DNA from: Lewinellaceae bacterium
GTDB lineage: Bacteria; Bacteroidota; Bacteroidia; Chitinophagales; Saprospiraceae
Length of the DNA: 64,000 bases
Reading direction: 5' to 3'
NCBI GenBank assembly: GCA_020636255.1
Contig: JACJYE010000009.1
Location: 62,001-126,000 of the forward strand
The position numbers and the translations under genes are program-made. This document shows positions 18,058 through 27,065 of the stretch, piece by piece (the stretch's first letter is position 1; each line of letters starts with the position of its first letter). The notes beneath the pieces are model-generated. The model had not been told where the DNA came from. It saw only the letters and a program-made list of their open reading frames with translations, and made no database searches.

Positions 18058-18387
18058 GTGAAATGCGGTTTTACACTAGTTTGAAAGAATGCGATCAACA
18101 ATGTCAAGGCAATGCGTCCGCGCAAAGCCTGCCGGCAGTGATAATCGGGGGGGGGGATAAATATAATAATTAACAACGGGGAACGCTTTGGCGCTCCGTA
18201 TCATCAGCAGGCTTGGGAAGTCTCTCAAGAGGATGGACTGGTTAAAAAGTTCTTATCAGGCTTTCCCATCCAGTCATTGCAAAGATGCGGATTCCACTGC
18301 GAATTTATTATTATTTTTTATATAAAAAAAGGGGGAGCATCAAATTTATTAGGGGGAGCGCATCGTAAAAGGCGCCGGTATGCCCTG
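18058..18387. other. Intergenic region with a G10 tract
   Basis: 330 nt holding the upstream region of the 1791-aa protein gene. It contains G10 at 18147-18156 (C10 in the mRNA sense) and, next to it, a TATATTTA box on the minus strand at 18158-18165, one base off the Bacteroidota -7 consensus. The rest is AT-rich. No gene was seen. Confidence 0.55.
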
Positions 18388-21123
18388 TTATTCGATGAGA
18401 TTGATCAGCGTGCGGTAGTCGTCGAAAGGGGCGTCGCCTGTTTTCATTTCCAGCAGGCCCGTCAGAGGGTGGCCGCTATAGGCTTCCTCCAGGCTCATGC
18501 GGGTCTGTTCGCAGCGCACTTCTACCTTGCCGGCCCGTATCTGTTCTACACGCCAGCGGTATGTTGCCTCCATACGCGCCAGGATGCGCTGGTTGGCCTC
18601 GGCTCCGTCAGACTGAGGGGCGATGGCGTTGATCTCCTGAAAGGCCTGTTTGTTGCGGGCCAGCAACTGGCCCTTCTCCATGATAAAATAGGCGGTGTGC
18701 GCCCATGCCCCGTCTTCGCCGAGCAGCTTGGAATATAGTACGAGTTGCAGGTCTTCTTCATTGCGGATGCTTTCCTCGCGATACCGGGCGCCCCGCCATT
18801 TGAGGTCGATAACGGCCAGTTCTGCTCCTCTCTCCAGCACGAGGTCGGCCCTGCCGCTGACGGCGATATCCAGAAAGCGCCCCTGCAGCGGCATTTCCGT
18901 GGCTTTGACCTGCCACTGGTTCTCCCGGATGTGCTGGGTAAGGCTCCAGGCGGCGAATTTCACGCGCTGCAGAAAACCCGCTCGTTCGGGCTCTTTGCCG
19001 TACAACAGCATGACGGCCCCTTCACGTGCCAGCAGTGTCGGCGCTTCGCGGTCAATGAAAGCTTCCACCTGCAGGCGTTCCCAGTTTTGGATGTCCTGGC
19101 CTAGCAGTTTTTCGAATAGGCGGTGGGCGAGGTTGCCCATCAGGGTTTTCTCTTTGACGATGCTGAGGATAGAGGATTTGCGTAGGCGTATCTGGTGTTG
19201 GAAGACCCATTGATAGGGGTAGTATAGCAGGGTTTCCAGGCTGGTTAGCGTTTCCTCTTCCCGCCTGCCCAGTTTGTCGGCCGAGCGGACCTGCAGGAAG
19301 GGTTTCGCTCTGCCCAGGCGCCGCCGGGCCAGGTTCGTATAGGCAGGCAGATGAAAATGCCGGGCCAGCAGAGGAGGCGATTCTGTTCTGTCGATGTCGC
19401 AGGTAATAGAAGCAAGGCTGCCAAACGCAGCTTCCATATCCCCCAGCAGGGGATGGGGGTGGGCATCCTGCCCGCCTGCCGTTTCGGGCAGCAGGAGTAG
19501 CAGCTGCTTTTGCGTATGGAAAACAGGGCGCTTACGTTGCCATAGCAGGCGATCGTTCTCGGTGTCGGGCCCCTCCAGGGCAAGGCCTTGTGCTTCCAGA
19601 TAGGCCCGCTCCGGCTGGTACCAGCGTGAGAAAAAGTGCTCCGGTTCATTTTGAATAAAATTCCACCACACCAGTTTATCCAGCGGCCCGATGATGGCGC
19701 CCGGATGGAGGGTATAGGGCATAAAGCCGCATTCCCGTGCTCCGAGCTGTACCGGCGCCGGTTCGTAAATGGTGCGCACAATGCGCTCCAGTTCAAGGTT
19801 GGACAGCTGCACTTCAGGCAGAGCCTCCAGGAGCTCCCGGATGCGTTTTGCCTGCTCGCTCAGCACCAGCAGGGAATTGTTTTTGCCCCCTTCTTCTTCG
19901 AAGGCTTCATAGGCCCAGCGGGCCAGGTAGGCGAAAACCTCGACGGCATCCTCTTTGGGTACGGCCGAAGCGATATCGTAGCGCCGGCGGTTGAACCAGA
20001 AATTGTACTGAAAGTTGATCTTCTCGAGGTCGATACTCCTGTCGCGGGCCGCCCGCTCCCGCATCTCGTCGAAATAGCGGGCAATGGTAGCGCGCCAGGC
20101 ATCCCCCCCCAGGCCGGGCGTTTGCGCCATCTGGGCCGCGATGCGGTTGGACAATTCCCGCTCCAGAGGTTTGATGGCCAGCGAGACGAACTCCATGATC
20201 TTATAGGGGTCGATAGGCTCCCAGAGGAAGACGGGCGCCAGTTTGAGCACCTGCAGGGTCGGCCGGGCCAGCGATGCCGACAGTAGGCCCAGGCTGGGCA
20301 ACCCTTCGTGTATGAGCGCCTGGCCCAGCGCCGGGTTTTGGCCGGGTATCAGTGCCGCCGGGCGAAATTCAGGGTTGAGGCGCAACAGCTGGGCCAGGTA
20401 TGCTGCCAGGCCCGACTCGCGTTTGCCGCGCAGCAGCAGCAGCGAGCCGTCGCCCTTCAAAGGTTGCCGGCCAGCTTTACCCTGAGGCTGCAGCAACGCC
20501 TGCTGCAGCCGGCCCAGGTCGGTGTCGGTGTCCGACGGGCGGGCTTCCAGTTGTACGACAGGGATATCCTGCTCGCGAAACAGGGCGAACAGCCGCCGGA
20601 AATGGACGGGAAGCACCTCCATAGGTTCGTTGATAAAAGCTTCGCTCAGCGGTAGCCTGCTCCCGGAGAGCCGGCGGATCGCCTCGTCGTAGCGCCCGGC
20701 ATAACCCGCCGATAGCTCAAGCTGGTGGGCTTTGTCCTGGATGAGCGCTTCCAGTTCTGCCAGGCAGCGCAGGCGTTCCGGTAATTCCGGCGACAAGGCG
20801 AATCCCCAACCGGCAAGCAGCAGTTCATCGCGCCGCTGCAGGAGGTTGGCGGCGGTGGCAAACTGGTCGGCAGCGAAGGAAGCTGCGTAAAAAGGGTGGG
20901 CTCCGGATTCCAGGTGCCTGTGCAGCACCTGCCGGTATTGTTCGATACGCAGGTATTCGTCGTCGCGGGGATGGCCGGCCAGGCCCAGGTGAGATTCCAG
21001 GAACAACAACAGGCCCTGAGGGCCAAGGACGTGCCGGCCGCCGGTAGCATGTGCCGGCACAGGCAGAGCTTGCTCGTCCAGCGCGATGCCGAAATAGAGG
21101 GTCATACACTCCGGTTTTTGCAT
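18388..21123 (-). CDS. AddB/RecB-like protein with C-terminal PD-(D/E)XK nuclease domain
   Basis: About 911 aa. The C-terminal third carries the PD-(D/E)XK family pattern: a helix GNLAHRLFEKLL, then GRADLVLERGAELAVIDLKWRG, where the Asp and the DLK supply metal-binding and catalytic residues. The longer N-terminal part resembles the inactivated helicase-like body of AddB-type subunits, and I see no Walker A motif. Family knowledge points to double-strand break processing; no AddA/UvrD-type partner is in this window. ATG codons at 21123 and 21105 both fit; 21105 has GGAG just upstream, and 21123 starts 13 nt after the previous stop. A start further upstream would overlap the START-like gene and is unlikely. 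Confidence 0.75.
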   Translation of the reverse strand: MQKPECMTLYFGIALDEQALPVPAHATGGRHVLGPQGLLLFLESHLGLAGHPRDDEYLRIEQYRQVLHRHLESGAHPFYAASFAADQFATAANLLQRRDELLLAGWGFALSPELPERLRCLAELEALIQDKAHQLELSAGYAGRYDEAIRRLSGSRLPLSEAFINEPMEVLPVHFRRLFALFREQDIPVVQLEARPSDTDTDLGRLQQALLQPQGKAGRQPLKGDGSLLLLRGKRESGLAAYLAQLLRLNPEFRPAALIPGQNPALGQALIHEGLPSLGLLSASLARPTLQVLKLAPVFLWEPIDPYKIMEFVSLAIKPLERELSNRIAAQMAQTPGLGGDAWRATIARYFDEMRERAARDRSIDLEKINFQYNFWFNRRRYDIASAVPKEDAVEVFAYLARWAYEAFEEEGGKNNSLLVLSEQAKRIRELLEALPEVQLSNLELERIVRTIYEPAPVQLGARECGFMPYTLHPGAIIGPLDKLVWWNFIQNEPEHFFSRWYQPERAYLEAQGLALEGPDTENDRLLWQRKRPVFHTQKQLLLLLPETAGGQDAHPHPLLGDMEAAFGSLASITCDIDRTESPPLLARHFHLPAYTNLARRRLGRAKPFLQVRSADKLGRREEETLTSLETLLYYPYQWVFQHQIRLRKSSILSIVKEKTLMGNLAHRLFEKLLGQDIQNWERLQVEAFIDREAPTLLAREGAVMLLYGKEPERAGFLQRVKFAAWSLTQHIRENQWQVKATEMPLQGRFLDIAVSGRADLVLERGAELAVIDLKWRGARYREESIRNEEDLQLVLYSKLLGEDGAWAHTAYFIMEKGQLLARNKQAFQEINAIAPQSDGAEANQRILARMEATYRWRVEQIRAGKVEVRCEQTRMSLEEAYSGHPLTGLLEMKTGDAPFDDYRTLINLIE

Positions 21124-21136
21124 GTCCAGGGGAGGG

Positions 21137-21517
21137 CTACCCTCCGGTTTCCTTGCGTAGTTCCTGCATCTGGCTTTCCCAGAGCTGCTTTTGGTCTTCC
21201 AGTTCGTCTTCGTCGCAGAAATCCGTGATGACCAGAATAGTTTCACCCGTTACGGGAGATTGGGAAATGTTGAATTCCAGGTATTCTTTCTCGTTCTCCG
21301 CTTCCACCCAGCGGAAACGCAGGCGTTCGTCCTCGATGTCGTCCAGGATTTCAGCAACTTCTTCCGAACCACTCCAGAAGAACGTATAGGTATTGGCATG
21401 GATGTCCACTTCGTCGCAGAACCAGCGAACGAGGCAGGCCGGGGTGGTCAGAAAGGTATAGAGTATGGTGGGAGAGGCCCGGAAGATAAATTCCAATTCA
21501 AACTTAACTCTTTCCAT
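21137..21517 (-). CDS. START-like / AHSA1-type domain protein
   Basis: 126 aa, soluble, acidic, with no signal peptide. The opening (VKFELEFIFRASPTILYTFLTTPACLVRWFC, shown by its ends VKFELEF and LVRWFC) and the later WSGSEE and DFCDEDE segments match the START-like domain proteins widespread in Bacteroidota. Such folds bind hydrophobic ligands or act as co-chaperones; the actual role here is unknown. It sits just upstream of the nuclease gene on the same strand with a gap of about 13 nt, so the two are probably one transcript. Confidence 0.75.
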   Translation of the reverse strand: MERVKFELEFIFRASPTILYTFLTTPACLVRWFCDEVDIHANTYTFFWSGSEEVAEILDDIEDERLRFRWVEAENEKEYLEFNISQSPVTGETILVITDFCDEDELEDQKQLWESQMQELRKETGG

Positions 21518-22147
21518 ACTTGAAAATTGCTTGGTATAAAGTACTTGGCATCAAATAATCCGGCCCCTTCCGGTAGGGCATACCGCAAGAATCCATGCCG
21601 CTTCCCAAAACCGCCTGCCAGTAACTGGAGGAGGGTGCAGGCAAGCAGTTTGTAGCCCAGGATGATGCCCCACAATAAAAAAGAAAAAAATGATTTTTCC
21701 AAAAAATGGGTTCGCCGATATATTTTGGGCTTTTTCCAACAGCGGCCTTTCCCAAATCGCCGTCAGAAATATGGGTGTGCCAGGTGAAAACCATACGGGA
21801 ATTGCCCAATGAAAAGAAATGCAAAACGAATGGTATTGAAACGCCAGGCAAAATTTCCGATGGCAGAGGGAACTATTTCAGGGTTCGGTTTGTTGCAAAG
21901 CTTGTATTTGGTATATTATTTGGCAGCTATTGACTAGCATTGGTTTTTACCCTACTTTTGTGGGCTAAATTTCTTAATCAAAGGGCATCAAAAACGACAG
22001 TGAGTAGCAGAAGATCCATAAACATCTCACAAAAGACTACTACTGAACACAAAACCGCAAGTGATCCCGTCATATCCTCCCTATTAACCCGCTTTCATTT
22101 CATAAGTCTTACTACACCATTTTAAACTTAAAAACTATTCTGCGTAC
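21518..22147. other. Divergent intergenic region upstream of rpoD
   Basis: 630 nt between the START-like gene and rpoD. It contains the rpoD promoter at 21930-21960 and implies an rpoD leader of about 180 nt. Short open frames here have no recognisable content, so I treat the rest as non-coding. Confidence 0.55.
21930..21960 (+). promoter_or_regulatory. Promoter of rpoD
   Basis: TTG at 21930-21932, a 20-nt spacer and TACTTTTG at 21953-21960. This is a full match to the Bacteroidota consensus TTG-N19~21-TAnnTTTG, and it is the best promoter in the window. Confidence 0.7.
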
Positions 22148-23017
22148 ATGAGACAGCTTAAGATTACGAAGTCTATCACCAACCGGGAAAGCCAATCCCT
22201 GGAGAAATACCTGCAGGAAATAGGAAAAGTGGACTTGCTGACGCCTGAGGAAGAAGTGGAATTGGCCAAACGGATCAAACAAGGTGACCAAGCTGCTCTG
22301 GAAAAGCTTACCAAAGCCAACCTGCGCTTCGTGGTTTCTGTAGCGAAGCAATATCAGAATCAGGGGTTATCCCTTAGCGACCTTATCAACGAAGGCAACC
22401 TGGGCCTGATCAAAGCCGCCCAGCGTTTTGACGAGACCCGGGGCTTCAAATTTATCTCTTACGCCGTATGGTGGATCCGCCAGTCGATCCTGCAGGCCCT
22501 GGCCGAACAGTCTCGCATCGTGCGCCTGCCCCTCAATAAGGTAGGCTCCCTGAACAAGATCAACAAAGCTTTTTCGGAACTGGAACAGGAATATGAACGT
22601 GAACCTTCCGCCGAAGAACTGGCCGAACTGCTGGAGATCCCCACGGAAGAAGTGGAGACGACCCTCGGTGTCGCCGCCCGCCACGTATCCATGGATGCTC
22701 CTTTCGTCGAAGGAGAGGACAACTCCCTGCTCGATGTTCTCGAGAATAGCAGCACCCCCGATACGGACGCTGCCCTCGACTATCTGGAATCTCTGCGCAA
22801 AGAGATCGAACGTTCCCTCAGCACGCTGACCGACCGCCAGTGTGACGTCATCAAATTGTACTTCGGCATCGGCGTGGAACACCCCATGTCGCTGGAAGAT
22901 ATCGGAGAGAAGTTCGGCCTGACGCGCGAGCGCGTCCGCCAGATCAAAGACAAGGCCATCAACAAACTGCGCTCTGCCAACCGCAGCAAGCTGCTGAAGT
23001 CATACCTGGGCGCGTAA
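22148..23017 (+). CDS. rpoD: Housekeeping RNA polymerase sigma factor RpoD (SigA type)
   Basis: 289 aa, the usual length of the primary sigma factor in Bacteroidota, which lacks the long N-terminal region of proteobacterial RpoD. It opens MRQLKITKSITNRESQSLE, characteristic of the phylum. Region 2 is seen in FDETRGFKFISYAVWWIRQS, and region 4.2 in MSLEDIGEKFGLTRERVRQ near residues 250-270, which binds the -33 element. It directs most transcription and recognises TTG/TAnnTTTG promoters like those annotated here. It has its own promoter and a clear terminator, so it is probably monocistronic. Confidence 0.97.
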   Translation: MRQLKITKSITNRESQSLEKYLQEIGKVDLLTPEEEVELAKRIKQGDQAALEKLTKANLRFVVSVAKQYQNQGLSLSDLINEGNLGLIKAAQRFDETRGFKFISYAVWWIRQSILQALAEQSRIVRLPLNKVGSLNKINKAFSELEQEYEREPSAEELAELLEIPTEEVETTLGVAARHVSMDAPFVEGEDNSLLDVLENSSTPDTDAALDYLESLRKEIERSLSTLTDRQCDVIKLYFGIGVEHPMSLEDIGEKFGLTRERVRQIKDKAINKLRSANRSKLLKSYLGA

Positions 23018-23080
23018 CGCTAAGGCCTACGCAAAATCTCCAAGGGAGAACGTATTAGTTGAACACTATTAAGGAAGGAA

Positions 23081-23117
23081 ATAGCCGGAGGGTATCAGTG
23101 CTCCGGCTATTTTTTTG
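23081..23117. terminator. Intrinsic terminator after rpoD
   Basis: A perfect 10-bp stem, ATAGCCGGAG (23081-23090) with CTCCGGCTAT (23101-23110), loop of 10 nt, then seven T. The stop codon of the convergent epimerase gene (23107-23109) lies inside the right arm, so the hairpin probably serves both genes. Confidence 0.85.
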
Positions 23118-24078
23118 CCTCAAAGACAAACCCGAACCGGGCAGTGGCCTCCTGGCCGCTTTCCAGCCGCAACAGCCCCTCCCCGTTGTTGAATGCATCA
23201 ATATTACAACTCATGGGCTCGATAGCCAGCGAGCGGCGGTGGGGTGGCGTGAACAACTGCAGAAAGCCGAACCGCTCCGGCCCCGCTTCCTGCCAGTATT
23301 GCATACGGCCTTTACTGCCCATAAGCGTGATCCGGGCCCTGCCGCTTTGCTGTTGTAAAACGAAACAATTATCCAGTACTTCGGCGCCCAGCCTGCGAAG
23401 CTGAGTGAAAGTGGTGTATTCATACCGCTTGCCAGTCGGGGTCATCGCCGGGCCGATGCCCACCATTTCGCAGGGCGGCAGCTCCAGCGACAGCTCGTCT
23501 ACCGTATCGGACAACTGGAAATAAGGGTGCCAGCCCATGCCAAATGGCATTGCACTGCGCCCCTCGTTTAGCACGCTGAACGTTATGTCTACCTCGCCCG
23601 GGTTGGTGAGCAGCAACCCGAAACTGAAAACGAAGGGAAAGGGATAGTGGCTGAAATGCCCGTCATAGCGAAAGGTGCACCGGATGCGCGCCTGGCCGGG
23701 CTGGATGTCCACTTCCGATACCTCCATGGCCTGATTGGCAGGGCCGAACCCGTGCAGGGCGTTGCCGGTTTGGAAATCGTTGACGGGGAACTGATATTCG
23801 CGCCCGCCCCATTGGTAATGCCCCGCTTTCAAACGGTTGGGAAAGGGGAATAACAGCGTGTTCTTGCCCCAGCGGTTGATGGCCATCTCTGTTGGGGCCT
23901 GGTAACCGTCGAGTATGGATTGCCCCTGCAGTTGGAGGGCCAGGATGCAGGCGCCGAAACCTGGAACGATGGCCAGACGGTTGCCAGCCGCTTCATCTGC
24001 CAGCTCGTGAAGGCTGTAATCCCCGAAAGAGGAAATGTTGTGTCGGTACATGTTTGGTGGTTTGGCCATGAAGGCCAT
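23107..24078 (-). CDS. Aldose 1-epimerase family protein (galactose mutarotase-like)
   Basis: Up to 323 aa. The beta-sandwich signatures of aldose epimerases are present: NRWGKNTLLFPFPNR near the N-terminus, NALHGFG with the active-site His, and FGMGWHPYF with the second His. The LAIEPMSCNIDAFNNGEG segment near the C-terminus also fits. The family interconverts alpha and beta anomers of aldoses or hexose-6-phosphates; the exact sugar cannot be read from sequence. Three starts are possible, 24078, 24069 and 24051; none has a clear ribosome binding site, so the first residues are uncertain. Confidence 0.85.
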   Translation of the reverse strand: MAFMAKPPNMYRHNISSFGDYSLHELADEAAGNRLAIVPGFGACILALQLQGQSILDGYQAPTEMAINRWGKNTLLFPFPNRLKAGHYQWGGREYQFPVNDFQTGNALHGFGPANQAMEVSEVDIQPGQARIRCTFRYDGHFSHYPFPFVFSFGLLLTNPGEVDITFSVLNEGRSAMPFGMGWHPYFQLSDTVDELSLELPPCEMVGIGPAMTPTGKRYEYTTFTQLRRLGAEVLDNCFVLQQQSGRARITLMGSKGRMQYWQEAGPERFGFLQLFTPPHRRSLAIEPMSCNIDAFNNGEGLLRLESGQEATARFGFVFEAKK

Positions 24079-24287
24079 AAGGGGGACTGTTCAGAGTTTA
24101 TTCCATCAGTCGCTTCGCTCGTGTCAGGTTTCAGGGTTTCAAGTTAGCCTGGATATCACAGTATCCACAGTATCCCTGTCACGGGGCCACCCCGTCACCC
24201 CGTCGCCAAATCTCCTCATCTACCCGTCAGGCGGCGGAGGGGGGCTGTTAAAAACAGGCGTTCTTCCCTGAATCAGGCTCAAAATAA

Positions 24288-24295
24288 TATATTTG
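24288..24295 (+). promoter_or_regulatory. -7 box of the VWA protein gene
   Basis: TATATTTG, an exact TAnnTTTG match, 24 nt before the ATG at 24320. Transcription from here would start downstream of an in-frame alternative start at 24293, which supports 24320. Confidence 0.5.
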
Positions 24296-24319
24296 CGTAG
24301 TAACCTAAAACCTAGCTGT

Positions 24320-25738
24320 ATGAATCGGTTTGCGATTTTTATTTTGCTCCTCCTTTTATGCTTCTCTACGCTTTTCGCACAGGAAAAAACGGCTACTCCG
24401 GATATCCTGCTCATACTCGATGGCTCAGGCTCTATGTGGGCGAAGGCGGGCAGTGAATACAAGATCGAAGTGGCCCGGCAGTCTATAAGCCGGTTGATGG
24501 ATAAACTGCCGGCGGGCACCCGCCTGGGCCTCATGGTTTACGGCCACCGCCATAAGGACGACTGTGAAGATATCGAGCTGCTGATGCCTATCGCTCCTTT
24601 GGATAAGGCGGCGGCGGCAGAAAAAATGAAAGCCCTGAACCCAACGGGGAAGACGCCCATTACGGCTTCCCTTAAACAGGCCTTCGCATTGCTCAGCGAC
24701 GCCAGGCAGGCTACGACGGCCATCCTGGTCAGCGACGGCCTGGAAACCTGTGGCGCCGACCCCTGCGAAGCAGCCCGCCTGGCCCGCGAGCAGGGGCTGC
24801 CCCTGGTGCTCCACGTCGTAGGCTTCGGCCTGGAAGAAGAGAGCGTCGCTCAGCTGGAGTGTATCGCCCAGGCCGGAGGGGGGCTGTATTTCGATGCCAA
24901 AGACAGCGAATCGCTAAATGGGGCGCTGGAACAGGCTGTGGAGACTCCTTTGGATACCACCGGCGGCTTCCTCTGGGTGAAAGGAGTGGAAAACGGCGAA
25001 TTGACGGACCTGTCGGTCAACGTCAGGGATGAAAAAGGCGGCTGGGTGGCTGGCGGCCGTACGTATCAAAGCCCTGAAACCAACCCCCGCCTCATCCGGC
25101 TGCCGAAAGGCACATATAAAGTGGATATCGACGCTGTAAAAATGAAAGGAGCAGCCCGGCAGTCCTTCGAGGCCAAAATCGCCGAAGGCGATACGGTAAG
25201 GTATACCGCTGATTTCTCTACCGGGGAACTTGCTATCGGCGTCACCCGAAATGGTGAACTGAGTGACGCTACTATCAACGTATTCAGCACTGCCGGCGGC
25301 CCTGCGGTGGCCTCGGGGCGCTCGTACCGCTCTGCGGCGAACAACCCTAAAGTGTTCACTCTTACTGCCGGCGCCTACTTCGTGGAAATTGGCTCGGCCG
25401 AGGTCAAAGGTGTCGATAAGGTGGTGATCCGGGACATACAGGTCAAGGGGAACGAACGCGCCAGTTTTAGCCATGAGTTTGAAAGTGGTACGCTGAAAGT
25501 AGGGGTTCGAAACGCCTCCGGCCTGGTTGACGCCATTGTTCGTATCATCCGCCCTGACGACAGGGCGCCCGTTGCCCAGGGCCGTACCTATACCCATGCC
25601 GGCAACAACCCCAAGGCCTTCGAACTGGCTACCGGCAAATACAAGGTAGAGATAGAGCAAATTAAAGGCGCGGGTAAGGCAAGTTTTGAAATAGAAATCA
25701 AAAAGGGCGAAACCGCGGAGAAAATACTGGAGTGGTAA
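24320..25738 (+). CDS. Secreted VWA-domain protein with three C-terminal repeats
   Basis: 472 aa. Signal peptide at residues 1-20 (MNRFAIFILLLLLCF, cleavage after FAQ or nearby). A von Willebrand factor A domain follows with the metal-ion site DGSGSMW at 33-39, GLMVYGHR near 75, and a DGLETCGADPC loop. Residues about 205-470 contain three diverged copies of an 85-90-aa beta-rich repeat sharing G.L...V.......A.V..GR(T/S)Y....NP...F.L..G.Y.V.I. It is probably a periplasmic or surface protein that binds another protein through the metal site; the partner is unknown. It is convergent with the glycerate kinase gene. Confidence 0.85.
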   Translation: MNRFAIFILLLLLCFSTLFAQEKTATPDILLILDGSGSMWAKAGSEYKIEVARQSISRLMDKLPAGTRLGLMVYGHRHKDDCEDIELLMPIAPLDKAAAAEKMKALNPTGKTPITASLKQAFALLSDARQATTAILVSDGLETCGADPCEAARLAREQGLPLVLHVVGFGLEEESVAQLECIAQAGGGLYFDAKDSESLNGALEQAVETPLDTTGGFLWVKGVENGELTDLSVNVRDEKGGWVAGGRTYQSPETNPRLIRLPKGTYKVDIDAVKMKGAARQSFEAKIAEGDTVRYTADFSTGELAIGVTRNGELSDATINVFSTAGGPAVASGRSYRSAANNPKVFTLTAGAYFVEIGSAEVKGVDKVVIRDIQVKGNERASFSHEFESGTLKVGVRNASGLVDAIVRIIRPDDRAPVAQGRTYTHAGNNPKAFELATGKYKVEIEQIKGAGKASFEIEIKKGETAEKILEW

Positions 25739-25827
25739 CCATCGAACAGCAGTGGGGTATGTTTCATGGCTTCGTTGGCTCATTGTCAGGGCAGCTGTGC
25801 AAGCATGGAGCCCTGCCAAACCATAGA

Positions 25828-26967
25828 TCAAAATAGCGGCCCCAGCCCCAGTATCCGCCCCACCTGATCCGCCGTCCGTTCCAGGTGCAGCGCGGTTTCC
25901 GGCAGCGCCTCTGCCAGGCTTAGCGGGCGGTTCTGGATGCAGAAAGCGGCCTTGAGCCCTATGGCCTCTATCTCTTCAGGCTTGGCCAGCAGGGCGCCGC
26001 AAAGGGCGATCACCGGCACACTCTGTGCCTGCGCCCTGCGCACAATACCGTGGATCAGCTTGCCGCGCAACGTCTGGTTGTCGATCATACCCTCTCCTGT
26101 GATGACGAGGCCGGCGGCCGGTAGCAACGCGTCAAACCCGGAGAGTTCCATCACCGTCTCGATGCCGGGGCGCAGCGTGGCGCCCAGAAAGGCCATCGCA
26201 CCGGCGCCAAGGCCGCCGGCAGCGCCGGCGCCGGGCGTATCTGCAAAGTCCTGGCCGAATTTGTCTTTCAATTTCCGGGCGAAATGCCGCAGGCCGTTGT
26301 CCAGTTCCTGAACGGCAGCTTCATCGGCTCCTTTCTGAGGAGCGTAGACATAGGCAGCGCCCTGCTCGCCGTACAAAGGGTTGTCGACATCACATAACAC
26401 CTCTACCCGCAGCTCACCCGGCCCGAACAGGGCATGGCTGTTGTCGATGACATCCACCCTGGCCAGGTTGGCGCCCGTGGCGGGCAGCACTTCTCCTTCC
26501 TCGCTCAGAAAGCGGTAGCCGAGCGCTGCCGCCATGCCCATGCCGGCATCGTTGGTGGCGCTGCCGCCGATGCCTAGCAGGATGTGTTTGGCACCCCGCC
26601 CGACGGCATCCCTGATCAGCTCGCCGGTGCCGAAAGTCGTAGTCAGAAGAGGGTTGCGGCTTTCCTGCTTCAGCAGCGGCAGGCCCGATGCCGCTGCCAT
26701 CTCGATAAAGGCGGCCTGGCCGTCGCCCGACAGGCCGTACGACGCTTTTACCGGTTGGAACAACGGGCCGTTCACCTCCAGTTCGATGCGTTGCCCCTGG
26801 CTGTGGTAGGTAAGGATATCGGCTGTGCCTTCGCCGCCATCGGCCAGCGGCGACAGGATGAGTTCGGCTGCCGGCAGCGCCCGTTGCACGCCCCGTGCTA
26901 TGGCCTGGCATGCCTCTACGGCGGGTAGTGCGTCTTTGAAAGAATCGCAGGCAATCAAAATTTTCAT
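25828..26967 (-). CDS. Glycerate kinase (GarK/GlxK family)
   Basis: 379 aa, the family's usual length. Diagnostic segments are ACDSFKDALPAVEACQAI at the N-terminus, LADGGEGTADIL near 42-53, GIGGSATNDAGMGMAAALG in the middle and GEGMIDNQTLRGK in the C-terminal third. The family phosphorylates D-glycerate to 2-phosphoglycerate (some members make 3-phosphoglycerate) with ATP in the cytoplasm. No glyoxylate carboligase or tartronate reductase is next to it, so the source of glycerate is unclear. It is divergent from the TonB receptor gene. Confidence 0.93.
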   Translation of the reverse strand: MKILIACDSFKDALPAVEACQAIARGVQRALPAAELILSPLADGGEGTADILTYHSQGQRIELEVNGPLFQPVKASYGLSGDGQAAFIEMAAASGLPLLKQESRNPLLTTTFGTGELIRDAVGRGAKHILLGIGGSATNDAGMGMAAALGYRFLSEEGEVLPATGANLARVDVIDNSHALFGPGELRVEVLCDVDNPLYGEQGAAYVYAPQKGADEAAVQELDNGLRHFARKLKDKFGQDFADTPGAGAAGGLGAGAMAFLGATLRPGIETVMELSGFDALLPAAGLVITGEGMIDNQTLRGKLIHGIVRRAQAQSVPVIALCGALLAKPEEIEAIGLKAAFCIQNRPLSLAEALPETALHLERTADQVGRILGLGPLF

Positions 26968-27065
26968 GGTATGAATATAGGAAAAATGGAGGTAGAAAAA
27001 TAAATAGCACCCCGGATGAAAACCTTAATGTGCCATTCCTGTTAAAACGCCTAAATTTTCGTGCA

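Noticed and set aside
21448..21851. Overlapping minus-strand frames upstream of the START-like gene
   Set aside because: No recognisable domains; they overlap each other in different frames and the known gene's start.
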